Translations under genes and position numbers: made by a program
Assembly (NCBI RefSeq): GCF_001672755.1
Contig: NZ_LZKI01000195.1
Span: 58,280 to 122,279, forward strand
Origin: Mycobacterium colombiense
GTDB lineage: Bacteria > Actinomycetota > Actinomycetes > Mycobacteriales > Mycobacteriaceae
Direction of reading: 5' to 3'
DNA length: 64,000 bases
The notes under the pieces: generated by a model
Database searches by the model: none
Told to the model about the DNA's origin: nothing
Seen by the model: only the letters and a program-made list of their open reading frames with translations
Shown here: positions 8,535 to 17,426 of the stretch, in pieces
Numbering within the stretch: position 1 is the first letter of the stretch
How the letters are laid out: each line of letters begins with the position of its first letter

Positions 8535-9533
8535 TCATCCGTTGACCTTGCCGCCGGCGATCGCGCGGGCGAGCGCGTTGACGATGAACGTCAAGACGAA
8601 CAGGGCGAATCCCGCCGAGATGTACGCCCCTGTCGGCAGCGGCGAGCTGAACTCCGCGGCCGCCGACGCGATCTTCGAGGCGAATGTGTAGCCACCGTCG
8701 AACAGCGACCAGTTACCCGGGCGGGCGGCCGAACGCAAGATGATCAGCACCGCCACGGTCTCGCCCAGCGCTCGGCCCAGTCCCAGCATCGAGGCCGCGA
8801 TGACGCCGCTGCGGCCGAACGGCAGCACGGTCATCCGCACCACCTCCCATTTGGTGGCGCCCAGCGCCTGCGCCGCCTCCATCTGGATGTGCGGGGTCTG
8901 CCGGAACACTTCACGCGAGACGGACGTGACGATGGGCAGGATCATCACCGAGAGCACGACGCCGGCGGTGAAGATGGTGCCGCCACCGGCCAGCGAGACA
9001 TTGCCCTGCTTGAACAGGAACAGCCAGCCCAGGTGGCGGTTGAGGAACGCGGCCACCGGCTCGATCTGGGGTGCGAGCACGAAGATTCCCCACAGCCCGA
9101 AGATGATCGACGGCACCGCGGCCAGCAGATCCACCACCGCGCCGAATGGTCGCGCCAGCCGCTTCGGCGCGTACTGGGTGAGGAACACCGCGATGCCGAC
9201 CGCGACCGGGACGGCCAGCACCAGCGCGCTGAGCGAGCTGAGCACCGTGACCATGAGCAGGTCGCGGATGCCGAACGCGAGCCTGTTCGGGTCGCTGGTA
9301 CTGAACCTGGCGCTGGTGAAGAAGTTCGCGTGGTTGACGCGCAACGACGGGATGGCGCGCAGCAGCAGGAAGACGGCGATCAACAGGATGGCGACCACGA
9401 TCGTCGAGCCGGCGGCGGCGGCCATCAACTTGAACAGTCGATCAGCCCGCCGCCCCACGTGCTGACTCAGCGCAGTTAGTGCCGGCTTGTCCGCGGTCGA
9501 CGGGCTGATAGCTGTTCCTCGTGTCACGACCAC
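8535..9533 (-). CDS. pstC: Phosphate ABC transporter permease PstC
   Basis: A 332-residue membrane permease, partner of PstA. After a cytoplasmic N-terminus of about 30 residues come about six membrane spans. The ABC-contact loop REVFRQTPHIQMEAAQALGATKWEVVRMTVLP is conserved, followed by ASMLGLGRALGETVAV, a PstC hallmark. The GTG at 9533 lies 6 bp after the pstS stop; a second in-frame GTG at 9527 is equally possible (MTRGTAIS). A GAGG ribosome site overlaps the pstS/pstC gap. Corresponds to Rv0935. Confidence 0.95.
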   Translation of the reverse strand: MVVTRGTAISPSTADKPALTALSQHVGRRADRLFKLMAAAAGSTIVVAILLIAVFLLLRAIPSLRVNHANFFTSARFSTSDPNRLAFGIRDLLMVTVLSSLSALVLAVPVAVGIAVFLTQYAPKRLARPFGAVVDLLAAVPSIIFGLWGIFVLAPQIEPVAAFLNRHLGWLFLFKQGNVSLAGGGTIFTAGVVLSVMILPIVTSVSREVFRQTPHIQMEAAQALGATKWEVVRMTVLPFGRSGVIAASMLGLGRALGETVAVLIILRSAARPGNWSLFDGGYTFASKIASAAAEFSSPLPTGAYISAGFALFVLTFIVNALARAIAGGKVNG

Positions 9534-9539
9534 CTCAGG

Positions 9540-10652
9540 TTATGCGATGGCGTTGATGGAAGCAGACAACCTCGACTTGAACGCGTCAGGGATGGGGATG
9601 TAGCCGTTGTCGGCCAGGCCGTTCTGGCCGGCGCCGATGGTGCTCTGCAGGAACGCCTTGACCGCCGTACCGACCTGGGCGTCGGGATACTTCGAGCAGA
9701 CGATCTCGTAGGTGGCCAGCACGATCGGGTAGGAACCGGCCTGGGTGGGCTTGTAGAAGGACAGCGTGTCCAGCACCAGGTCGTTGCCCTGGCCGGCGAT
9801 CTTGGCTCCAGCAATCGTCTTGCCCACCGAGTCGGCACTGATCGACACCGCATCCGGGCCGGCCGAGGTGATGATCTTGGCCATGTTCAGCTTCTGCGCC
9901 TGAGCAAACGACCACTCGTTGTAGGTGACGGAGCCCTCGGTCGCCTTGATCGCCGCCGAGGTGCCGTCGTTCCCCTTTGCTCCCTCGCCGATGCCGCCCT
10001 TGAACGTCTTGCCGGCGCCCTTGCCCCACGCGCCGTTGGAGGCGGCATCGAGGTACTTCTGGAAGTTGTCCGTGGTGCCGGACTCGTCGTTGCGGAACAC
10101 GACGTGAATCGGCTCGGACGGCAGGGCAGCTCCCGGGTTGAGCGCCTGGATCGCGGGGTCGTTCCACGTCGTGATCGCGCCGTTGAAGATTTTGGCGGCC
10201 GTGGCGCCATCCAGGCTCAGTGAATTGAGGCCCGCGACGTTGTAGGTGATGGCGATCGGCCCGAAGACCACCGGCAGATTGAGCGCCGGCGAACCGCAGC
10301 GCTGTTGCGCGGCGGCGTATTCGTTGGCCGCCAGCGGCGAGTCCGAACCACCGAAATCCGTTTGCTTACCGTTGAATTCGCTGATTCCCGCGCCCGACCC
10401 GTTGGCCGTGTAGTTCAGCGTCTGACCGCGGCAGGCCTGCTCGTACGCGTTGACGAACCGGGTCATCGCGTTGGCCTGAGCCGTCGAGCCGCTGGCCTTC
10501 AGCGCCTTCTTTCCGCCGCAGCTCACGTTGCCCGACGAGGAGCCGCTCGTTGCGCTCGCGCCGGTCCCGTTGTTGTCGCTTCCGCATGCCGACAACGCCA
10601 GCGCGCCGGCGCTCACGACACTCAGCACGGCGCCAAATCGGTTGAGTTTCAA
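9540..10652 (-). CDS. pstS: Phosphate-binding lipoprotein PstS (operon-proximal copy)
   Basis: A 370-residue periplasmic phosphate-binding protein anchored as a lipoprotein. The signal peptide ends in the lipobox LSAC with lipidated Cys about residue 23. The mature part has the PstS ligand-binding segments KASGSTAQANAMTRFV, ISEFNGKQTDFGGSDSPL and VFRNDESGTTDNFQKYLDAA. It is 6 bp from pstC, forming a pstS-pstC-pstA unit. A second, similar pstS lies upstream in the same direction. Probably induced by phosphate starvation through SenX3-RegX3, as known for mycobacterial pstS. Confidence 0.96.
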   Translation of the reverse strand: MKLNRFGAVLSVVSAGALALSACGSDNNGTGASATSGSSSGNVSCGGKKALKASGSTAQANAMTRFVNAYEQACRGQTLNYTANGSGAGISEFNGKQTDFGGSDSPLAANEYAAAQQRCGSPALNLPVVFGPIAITYNVAGLNSLSLDGATAAKIFNGAITTWNDPAIQALNPGAALPSEPIHVVFRNDESGTTDNFQKYLDAASNGAWGKGAGKTFKGGIGEGAKGNDGTSAAIKATEGSVTYNEWSFAQAQKLNMAKIITSAGPDAVSISADSVGKTIAGAKIAGQGNDLVLDTLSFYKPTQAGSYPIVLATYEIVCSKYPDAQVGTAVKAFLQSTIGAGQNGLADNGYIPIPDAFKSRLSASINAIA

Positions 10653-10734
10653 TTCGCTTCCTTACGGTAGGGATGAAACAGGATCGCCGCCGGTCGGTAG
10701 CCGTAGCGCCCGACCAGCCGTCTCGCAGCCACGA

Positions 10735-10756
10735 AGCTAACAGTAACAAGGTGAAC
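10735..10756 (-). promoter_or_regulatory. Candidate PHO/RegX3-type box upstream of proximal pstS
   Basis: The 22-bp sequence AGCTAACAGTAACAAGGTGA-AC (plus strand) matches the box at 12055-12076 upstream of the other pstS at 19 of 22 positions, in otherwise less conserved non-coding DNA. On the gene strand it contains GTTCACC followed by a degenerate second half TGTTAGC, like the direct-repeat boxes bound by PhoP/RegX3-type regulators. It lies about 83 bp before the ATG. Confidence 0.5.
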
Positions 10757-10904
10757 GTTGAGCAAATTGTTCGGCGCTCATCGCTGAACGCGATGGCACC
10801 GGGCGGCGACGTGGGCGCGAGCCGGACTGGACAGCGGTTCGGCACGCTGCGGCAGCAAAGAAAATCGGTTGCCTTTCGCGGCGACCCGCGGGCGCCGTCT
10901 CACA

Positions 10905-12011
10905 TCACGAGATGGCGTTGATGGACTCCGCCAGCCGTGACTTGAACGACGCGGGCACCGGGACATACCCGTTGCCCGCTAGCCCGTTCTGTCCATCGCC
11001 AATGGTGCTCTGCAGGAACGCCTTTACCGCCGCACCGACCTGGGGGTCGGGATATTTCGAGCAGACGATCTCGTAGGTGGCCAGCACGATGGGATAGGAG
11101 CCGGGCCGTGTCGGCTTGTAGAACGAGAAGGTGTCGACCACCAGGTCGCTGCCCCGTCCGGTCAGGGTGGCGCCGGAGATCGTCTTGCCGACCGACTCCG
11201 CACCGATCGACACCGGGTCGGGGCCGGCCGAGGTGACGATCCTGGCGATCGCCAGGTTCTGCGCCGACGCGAATGACCATTCGTTGTAGCTGATCGACCC
11301 TTCGGTCGCCTTCACGGCCGCCGACGTGCCGCCGTTGCCCTCTGCGCCCTCGCCGACCCCGCCGTTGAAGGCCTTGCCGATGCCCCTGTCCCACACGCCG
11401 TCGGACGCGGAGTCCAGGTATTTCTGGAAATTGTCCGTGGTGCCGGACTGGTCGCTGCGGAACGTGACGTGAATGGGCTCGGACGGCAGTGCGGTGCCGG
11501 GGTTCAGCGCCCGGATGGCGGGATCGTTCCAGGCGGTGATCGCGCCCTTGAAGATCTTGGCGGCCGTGGCACCGTCGAGGATCAGCGAGTTGACGCCCGC
11601 GACGTGGTACGTGATGGCGATCGGGCCGAAAACCACCGGCAGGTTCCACGCCGGCGACCCGCATCGCGCCTCGGCGGCGAAGTATTCGATCGGGGCCAGC
11701 GGTGAGTCTGAACCCGCGAAATCGGTTTGATTACCCGTGAATTCACCAATGCCGGCTCCCGAACCGTTGGGGGTGTAGTTCAGCGTCTGGCCGGGGCAGG
11801 CCCGCTCGAACGAGCTGACGAAGCGGGTCATCGCGTTGGCCTGCGCGGTCGATCCGCTGGCCTTCAGCGCCTTCTTTCCACCGCAATCGACGTGGCCCGG
11901 CGGGGTCGCCCCGCTCCCCCATGCCCGGGTGTCGCCGCCCCCGCACCCCGACAACGCCAGCGCACCGGCCGTCAGGACACTCAATGCGGCACCAAATCGG
12001 TTGCGCCTCAA
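10905..12011 (-). CDS. pstS: Phosphate-binding lipoprotein PstS (distal copy)
   Basis: A 368-residue paralogue of the adjacent PstS; most of the mature sequence aligns without gaps. Signal peptide with lipobox LSGC. Ligand-binding segments KASGSTAQANAMTRFV, DFAGSDSPL and TFRSDQSGTTDNFQKYLDSA are intact. The 252-bp gap to the next pstS and its own upstream box suggest separate transcription. The two copies differ in the linker after the lipidated Cys (Gly/Asp-rich here, Ser/Gly/Asn-rich in the other). Probably a tandem duplication; a difference in phosphate affinity is possible but not visible. Confidence 0.95.
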   Translation of the reverse strand: MRRNRFGAALSVLTAGALALSGCGGGDTRAWGSGATPPGHVDCGGKKALKASGSTAQANAMTRFVSSFERACPGQTLNYTPNGSGAGIGEFTGNQTDFAGSDSPLAPIEYFAAEARCGSPAWNLPVVFGPIAITYHVAGVNSLILDGATAAKIFKGAITAWNDPAIRALNPGTALPSEPIHVTFRSDQSGTTDNFQKYLDSASDGVWDRGIGKAFNGGVGEGAEGNGGTSAAVKATEGSISYNEWSFASAQNLAIARIVTSAGPDPVSIGAESVGKTISGATLTGRGSDLVVDTFSFYKPTRPGSYPIVLATYEIVCSKYPDPQVGAAVKAFLQSTIGDGQNGLAGNGYVPVPASFKSRLAESINAIS

Positions 12012-12054
12012 GTTACTTCCTCACGGTGAAGACCAGACACGATCGTCGCCGTTC

Positions 12055-12076
12055 AGCTAACAGCATCAAGGTTAAC
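12055..12076 (-). promoter_or_regulatory. Candidate PHO/RegX3-type box upstream of distal pstS
   Basis: AGCTAACAGCATCAAGGTTA-AC, 44 bp upstream of the distal pstS start, differs at only three positions from the box upstream of the proximal pstS. Conservation in two otherwise different upstream regions suggests a shared regulator, most likely RegX3. Confidence 0.5.
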
Positions 12077-12250
12077 GGCGGGCGAATGGTCGCCCGGCGC
12101 GAGTGGGCGCCCGACGCCGCGTGCATACCCGCACTGCGGGCCGCATCGCCACCCCCGTGTACAAAAGTAGAACCTGTTCCAGAAATGCCCGATCCGAGAC
12201 GGCGCGGCTTGCTACCGTGTCGGCTGACACCAAAATGAAGAGAGGCCGCC

Positions 12251-13042
12251 ATGATCCTTGACAGGTTCCGTCTCGACGACAAAGTCGCCGTCATCACTGG
12301 TGCAGGTCGCGGTCTCGGGGCGGCCATCGCGCTGGCCTTCGCCGAGGCGGGCGCCGATGTCCTCATCTCCTCACGCACGGAGTCTCAACTAGAAGCCGTC
12401 GCGGAACAGGTCCGGGCCGTCGGGCGGCGGGCCCACATCGTGGCCGCCGACCTGGCCCATCCCGAGTCCACCGCCGAGCTGGCCAGCAAGGCCGTCGAGG
12501 CGTTCGGGAAACTAGACATCGTCGTCAACAACGTCGGCGGCACCATGCCCAACACGCTGCTGACCACCTCGACCAAGGACCTCAAGGACGCATTCACCTT
12601 CAACGTCGCTACCGCTCACGCGCTCACCATCGCGGCGGTGCCGCTGATGTTGGAGCACTCCGGCGGCGGCAGCATCATCAACATCACCTCGACCATGGGC
12701 CGGCTGGCCGGGCGTGGTTTCGCTGCCTACGCCACCGCCAAAGCCGCGCTGGCGCACTACACCCGGTCGTCCGCGCTGGACCTGTGCCCGCGCATCCGGG
12801 TCAACGCGATCGCCCCCGGATCGATCCTGACCTCCGCGCTGGACGTGGTGGCCTCCAACGACGACCTGCGTGCACCTATGGAGAAGGCAACACCCATGCG
12901 CCGTCTGGGCGATCCCGTCGATATCGCCGCTGCCGCAGTCTATTTGGCCTCTCCCGCAGGCGACTTCCTGACCGGTAAGACGCTCGAGGTGGACGGCGGC
13001 CTCACGTTCCCCAACCTCGACATCCCCGTCCCGGACCTGTGA
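12251..13042 (+). CDS. SDR-family oxidoreductase (Rv0927c-like)
   Basis: A 263-residue classical short-chain dehydrogenase. The NAD(P) motif is GAGRGLGAAIA near residue 17, followed by NNVGG. The catalytic Ser is in SIINITSTMG and the Tyr/Lys pair in YATAKAALAHY, then the NAIAPGSI loop. A GAGAGG ribosome site precedes the ATG. The next gene starts 24 bp downstream, so the two are co-transcribed, as Rv0927c and Rv0926c are in M. tuberculosis. The substrate is unknown. Confidence 0.92.
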   Translation: MILDRFRLDDKVAVITGAGRGLGAAIALAFAEAGADVLISSRTESQLEAVAEQVRAVGRRAHIVAADLAHPESTAELASKAVEAFGKLDIVVNNVGGTMPNTLLTTSTKDLKDAFTFNVATAHALTIAAVPLMLEHSGGGSIINITSTMGRLAGRGFAAYATAKAALAHYTRSSALDLCPRIRVNAIAPGSILTSALDVVASNDDLRAPMEKATPMRRLGDPVDIAAAAVYLASPAGDFLTGKTLEVDGGLTFPNLDIPVPDL

Positions 13043-13066
13043 CCCCCGACCGCTAAGGAGCACGTC

Positions 13067-14143
13067 ATGCCCATCCCCGTCGTCCAATTGGGCACCGGCA
13101 ACGTCGGTATCCACGCCCTGCGCGCGCTCATCACCAATCCGGAGTTCGACCTGAAGGGCGTCTGGGTGTCGTCGGACGCCAAAGCCGGCAAGGACGCGGC
13201 GGAGCTTGCGGGGCTTAGCGAGTCGACCGGTGTGCTCGCCAGCACCGACCTGGATGCGGTGCTGGCCACCGGGCCGCAATGCGCCGTGTACAACGCACTG
13301 GCCGACAACCGGTTGCCCGAGGCGCTCGAGGACTACCGGCGCGTCCTGGCGGCCGGAATCAACATCGTCGGCAGCGGCCCTGTCTTCTTGCAGTACCCGT
13401 GGCAGGTCATCCCCGAGGAGCTCATCAAGCCCCTGGAAGATGCTGCGCAAGAAGGGAATTCGAGCCTCTACGTCAACGGTATCGATCCCGGCTTCGCCAA
13501 CGATCTGCTACCGCTGGCGCTGGCGGGTACCTGCCAGAGCATCCAGCAGATTCGGTGCATGGAGATCGTCGACTACGCCACGTATGACAGCACCGCGGTC
13601 ATGTTCGACGTGATGGGCTTCGGCCAGCCGCTGGACGAGCTGCCCATGCTGCTGCAGCCCGGCGTGCTCAGCCTGGCGTGGGGTTCGGTGATCCGCCAAA
13701 TGGCTGCGGGCCTGGGTATTTCGCTCGACGAGGTCACCCAGGACTACGTGCGCATCCCCGCTCCGGAGGATTTCGACATCGCCTCGGGTCATATCGCCAA
13801 AGGCACCGCCGCGGCGTTGCGCTTCGAGGTGTTCGGCATGGTCAACGGCGACCCCGTCGTCGTCCTCGAACACGTCACCCGGTTGCGCGGGGACCTGTGC
13901 CCGGAGTGGCCGCAGCCGGCCCAGGAGGGCGGCTCCTACCGCATCGAGATCACCGGCGAACCGTCTTATGCCATGGACGTCTGCCTGAGCAGCCGCAAGG
14001 GCGATCACAACCACGCCGGCCTGGTGGCCACCGCGATGCGCGTCGTCAACGCGATCCCCGCGGTGGTGGCCGCCCAGCCCGGCATCGTGACGACAGTGGA
14101 CCTGCCGCTGGTCACCGGCAAGGGGCTTTACCTCCCGCAGTGA
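13067..14143 (+). CDS. Dihydrodipicolinate-reductase-like dehydrogenase (Rv0926c-like)
   Basis: A 358-residue protein with an N-terminal Rossmann fold (QLGTGNVGIHALRAL, residues about 6-20) and DapB-like architecture. It belongs to the mycobacterial family related to 2,4-diaminopentanoate dehydrogenases and is not the lysine-pathway DapB. An AAGGAG ribosome site lies just before the ATG. Partner of the SDR upstream. The reaction is unknown; reduction of an imine or keto group with NAD(P)H is the family expectation. Confidence 0.85.
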   Translation: MPIPVVQLGTGNVGIHALRALITNPEFDLKGVWVSSDAKAGKDAAELAGLSESTGVLASTDLDAVLATGPQCAVYNALADNRLPEALEDYRRVLAAGINIVGSGPVFLQYPWQVIPEELIKPLEDAAQEGNSSLYVNGIDPGFANDLLPLALAGTCQSIQQIRCMEIVDYATYDSTAVMFDVMGFGQPLDELPMLLQPGVLSLAWGSVIRQMAAGLGISLDEVTQDYVRIPAPEDFDIASGHIAKGTAAALRFEVFGMVNGDPVVVLEHVTRLRGDLCPEWPQPAQEGGSYRIEITGEPSYAMDVCLSSRKGDHNHAGLVATAMRVVNAIPAVVAAQPGIVTTVDLPLVTGKGLYLPQ

Positions 14144-14187
14144 GGCCCGCGGGCGGGAAACGCCGTAGCCGCTGCGGGTCACGCCGA

Positions 14188-14229
14188 GATGTTCGACTAA
14201 CCTCACTTTCTTATTCGGTGAAGTGAATC
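14188..14229 (+). promoter_or_regulatory. Possible metal-regulator site upstream of mntH
   Basis: The 98-bp gap before mntH contains TTCGACTAACCTCACTTTC followed by GGTGAAGTGAATCGA. TCACTT and AAGTGA form an inverted repeat with a spacer of about 12 bases. Manganese transporters of this family are controlled by MntR in mycobacteria, so this is a reasonable place for its operator. I do not recognise a proven consensus. Confidence 0.3.
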
Positions 14230-14241
14230 GAGGTCGACACG

Positions 14242-15468
14242 TTGGGGCAGCGCACCCAGGGCTCGCTCAAGGGCAACTGGTATTTGCTCGGGCCCGCGTT
14301 CGTTGCCGCGATCGCCTACGTCGACCCGGGAAACGTCGCCGCCAACGTCAGCGCCGGCTCGCAGTACGGCTACCTGCTGCTGTGGGTCATCGTCGTGGCC
14401 AACGTGCTGGCGGGCCTGGTGCAGTACCTGTCGGCGAAGTTGGGGCTGGTCACCGGGCGCTCCCTGCCCGCCACCATCGGCAAGCGGATGGGCCGCCCGG
14501 CCCGGTTGGTCTACTGGGCGCAGGCCGAACTCGTGGCCGTCGCGACCGATGCGGCCGAGGTCGTCGGCGGGGCCATTGCCCTGCACATTCTGTTCAACCT
14601 GCCGCTGCTGGCCGGCGGGCTGATCACCGGCCTGGTGGCCTTGCTGTTGCTGGGGATTCAGGACCGGCGCGGGCAGATCATCTTCGAGCGGGTCATCACG
14701 GGCTTGTTGCTGGTCATCGCGATCGGGTTCGCGGCGAGCTTCTTCGTCAAGACAGCCCCGCCGGAGGAGATGCTCGGCGGGTTGGTGCCCCGGTTTCACG
14801 GCACCGAAAGCGTGCTGCTGGCGGCCGCCATCCTGGGCGCCACGGTGATGCCACACGCGGTCTACATGCATTCCGGCCTGGTCCTGGACCGGCACGGACA
14901 TCCAGACGAGGGGTCACACCGGCGCCTGCTGCTGCGCGTCACTCGCTGGGACGTCGTGCTGGCGATGACGGTGGCCGGCACGGTGAACGCCGTGATGCTG
15001 GTGATCGCCGCGGTCAATCTGCAGCACCGCGACGTCAGCGCCTCCATCGAGGGCGCTTACTCCGCGATTCACAACACGCTGGGCGCGACCATCGCGGTGC
15101 TGTTCGCTGTCGGGTTGCTCGCGTCGGGCCTGGCGTCGTCGTCGGTGGGCGCCTATGCGGGCGCCATGATCATGCAGGGATTGCTGCACCGGTCGATTCC
15201 GATGGTGCTGCGGCGGGTGATCACTCTGGTGCCCGCCTTGGTGATTCTGGCGGTGGGATTCGACCCCACCCGCGCACTGGTGCTGTCGCAGGTGGTGTTG
15301 TCGTTCGGAATACCTTTCGCCGTGCTGCCTTTGATCAAGCTGACCAGCAATCGTGGGCTGATGGGCAGCGACGCCAATCACCGCGTCACGACGATTCTCG
15401 GCTGGGCCGTCGGCATATTGATTAGTCTGCTTAACGTGGTGCTCATCTGGCTGACGGTGACCGGCTGA
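14242..15468 (+). CDS. mntH: NRAMP-family divalent metal (manganese) transporter MntH
   Basis: A 408-residue proton-coupled Mn2+/divalent metal importer with about 11 membrane segments. The metal-binding helix 1 motif appears as AYVDPGNVAANV (DPGN), and helix 6 has MPHAVYMHSGL (the MPH signature), both diagnostic. Orthologue of Rv0924c. The TTG start at 14242 gives the normal N-terminus (GQRTQGSLKGNWYLLGPAFVAAIAY). The next gene begins directly after its stop codon. Confidence 0.95.
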   Translation: MGQRTQGSLKGNWYLLGPAFVAAIAYVDPGNVAANVSAGSQYGYLLLWVIVVANVLAGLVQYLSAKLGLVTGRSLPATIGKRMGRPARLVYWAQAELVAVATDAAEVVGGAIALHILFNLPLLAGGLITGLVALLLLGIQDRRGQIIFERVITGLLLVIAIGFAASFFVKTAPPEEMLGGLVPRFHGTESVLLAAAILGATVMPHAVYMHSGLVLDRHGHPDEGSHRRLLLRVTRWDVVLAMTVAGTVNAVMLVIAAVNLQHRDVSASIEGAYSAIHNTLGATIAVLFAVGLLASGLASSSVGAYAGAMIMQGLLHRSIPMVLRRVITLVPALVILAVGFDPTRALVLSQVVLSFGIPFAVLPLIKLTSNRGLMGSDANHRVTTILGWAVGILISLLNVVLIWLTVTG

Positions 15469-16545
15469 ATGCCGGCCCTCCGGCACCTTTACTTCGCATA
15501 CGGGTCGAACCTATGCGTCATGCAGATGGCGCAACGCTGCCCCGACGCCGCGCATCCGCGGCCTGCCGTGCTGGCCGATCACGACTGGCTGATCAATCAG
15601 CGCGGCGTGGCTACCGTCGAACCGCTCGCCGGCAACCAGGTGTACGGGGTGGTGTGGCGGATCTCCGACGGTGACCTGGCGACACTGGACAGCGCCGAGG
15701 GGGTGCCGGTGCGCTACCGGCGCGACGAGATGACGGTGCACACCGACGACGGACCCGAGCCGGCCTGGGTCTACATCGACCACCGCGTGACGCCGGGCCC
15801 GCCCAGACCGGGCTATCTGCCCAAGATCATCGACGGTGCCACGCAGCAAGGGTTGCCGCAACGCTGGGTCGACTTCTTGCGCCGCTGGGATCCCGCCGGC
15901 TGGCCCCGCCCGAAATCGTCATCGACGTCCGGGCCTGGGCCACAGTCACTTTCGGCGTTACTTAACGACCCCGGGGTGACCGAGAGCAGCCGATTACGTT
16001 CGCGATTCGGCTTTTTCGCGATCCACGGTGGCGGGCTGGAAGAGATGACCGATGTGATCGCCGAGCGCGCCGCCGAGGCCGCCGGGGCCTCGGTGTACGT
16101 GGTGCGTCATCCCGACGCTTACCCTCATCACCTGCCGTCGGCCCTGTTCGACCCGGCCGAGTCGCCGCGACTCGCCGAGTTCCTCGACCACGTCGACGCC
16201 GCGGTGTCGCTGCACGGGTATGGCCGCGACGGTCGCAGCACGCAGCTGCTGGCGGGCGGCCGCAACCGGACGCTGGCCGCTCACCTGACCCGGCACATTC
16301 GGCTCACCGGCTACCAGGTGATCACCGACCTCGACGAGATCCCACCGGAATTGCGGGGCCTGCATCCGCGCAACCCGGTGAACCTGGTGCGTGACGGCGG
16401 AACCCAGCTGGAGCTCTCGGCCCGGGTCAGGGGGATCAGCCCGCGCAGCCCGCTGCCGGGTGATGACGGTTTGTCGTCGGTCACCAGCGCCCTGATCCAG
16501 GGGTTGGCGGAGGCCGCCCGTTGTTGGTCAATGTCGGATCGTTGA
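15469..16545 (+). CDS. Two-domain protein: gamma-glutamylcyclotransferase fold plus poly-gamma-glutamate hydrolase-like domain (Rv0923c-like)
   Basis: A 358-residue protein. Residues about 5-140 are a gamma-glutamylcyclotransferase (GGCT/AIG2-like) domain, with LYFAYGSNLCVMQMA at the start. After a Ser/Pro/Gly-rich linker (about 145-160), residues about 170-350 match the phage-type poly-gamma-glutamate hydrolase family: FFAIHGGGLEEMTD, then AAVSLHGYGRDGR, with histidines likely to bind zinc. Both domains act on gamma-glutamyl bonds, so the fusion implies a gamma-glutamyl peptide or polymer substrate (inference). It follows mntH without a gap. Confidence 0.8.
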   Translation: MPALRHLYFAYGSNLCVMQMAQRCPDAAHPRPAVLADHDWLINQRGVATVEPLAGNQVYGVVWRISDGDLATLDSAEGVPVRYRRDEMTVHTDDGPEPAWVYIDHRVTPGPPRPGYLPKIIDGATQQGLPQRWVDFLRRWDPAGWPRPKSSSTSGPGPQSLSALLNDPGVTESSRLRSRFGFFAIHGGGLEEMTDVIAERAAEAAGASVYVVRHPDAYPHHLPSALFDPAESPRLAEFLDHVDAAVSLHGYGRDGRSTQLLAGGRNRTLAAHLTRHIRLTGYQVITDLDEIPPELRGLHPRNPVNLVRDGGTQLELSARVRGISPRSPLPGDDGLSSVTSALIQGLAEAARCWSMSDR

Positions 16546-16552
16546 ACGGAGA

Positions 16553-17377
16553 TTGTTGGTGGCCAAGGATTTTCGCTTCGGGATGAGTATGCGGTTCTTC
16601 AAGTCGCGCGAGGCACTGCTCGACAAGGCCAAGCGCGCTGAGGACGCCGGGTTCGACATTCTTTGTGTGCCGGACCATTTGGGGGCCGCGGCCCCGTTCC
16701 CGACACTGACCGCGGTCGCGATGGTCACCACGACGCTGCGGCTGAGCATGTATGTGCTCAACTCCGCGTTCTACAAGCCGGCCCTGCTCAGCCGGGACAT
16801 GCAAGGCCTGGATCTGCTCAGCGATGGCCGCCTGGAGATCGGCCTTGGCACCGGTTACGTCCGGGAGGAGTTTGAGGCCGCGGAGATCCCCTATCCCAGC
16901 GCAGGCGCGCGGGTCGACTATCTCGAGCACATGACGAAGTACCTGAAAGAGCACCATCCGTCGACGCCGCTCATCATCGCCGGCAATGGCGACCGGGTAC
17001 TGACCATCGCCGCCCGGAACGCCGACATCATCGGGCTGACCGGCTCCAAGGTGCGCGACGTCGAAGACCCGTTCGCCGAACGCGTGGACTTCGTCCGCAA
17101 GGCGGCGGGAGACCGGGTCGAGTCACTCGAGCTGAACCTGGCCATCACGGCGATGCCGCGGGTCGGCGAGACCGAGCCCGACCTCAAGCTGACCCGCTCG
17201 TACGCGCCGGACCTGTCCGACGAAGAGATTCTGTCCCAGCCCTCGGTCCTGAGCGGTTCGCCCCGCGAGATCGCCGACACGCTGTTGGCATACCGCGAGA
17301 AGTACAGCGTGTCGTCCTTCACCGTGCAGGACAACAACATCGACAACTTCTCGAAAGTGATCGCCGAACTGCGCTGA
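16553..17377 (+). CDS. F420-dependent luciferase-like (LLM) oxidoreductase
   Basis: A 274-residue TIM-barrel protein of the bacterial luciferase-like family. Visible segments are FRFGMSMRF at the N-terminus, DAGFDILCVPDHLG, GRLEIGLGTGYVREEFEAA and PLIIAGNGDRVLTIAARNADIIGL, typical of F420-using actinobacterial members. The start is TTG at 16553, 7 bp after the preceding stop; a ribosome site (GGAGATT) overlaps the gap. The substrate is unknown. Confidence 0.87.
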   Translation: MLVAKDFRFGMSMRFFKSREALLDKAKRAEDAGFDILCVPDHLGAAAPFPTLTAVAMVTTTLRLSMYVLNSAFYKPALLSRDMQGLDLLSDGRLEIGLGTGYVREEFEAAEIPYPSAGARVDYLEHMTKYLKEHHPSTPLIIAGNGDRVLTIAARNADIIGLTGSKVRDVEDPFAERVDFVRKAAGDRVESLELNLAITAMPRVGETEPDLKLTRSYAPDLSDEEILSQPSVLSGSPREIADTLLAYREKYSVSSFTVQDNNIDNFSKVIAELR

Positions 17378-17426
17378 CCGCCGCGGCGATCTATCGGTGG
17401 GCGTGCCGGTAAGCTCAGGCCCGTCC

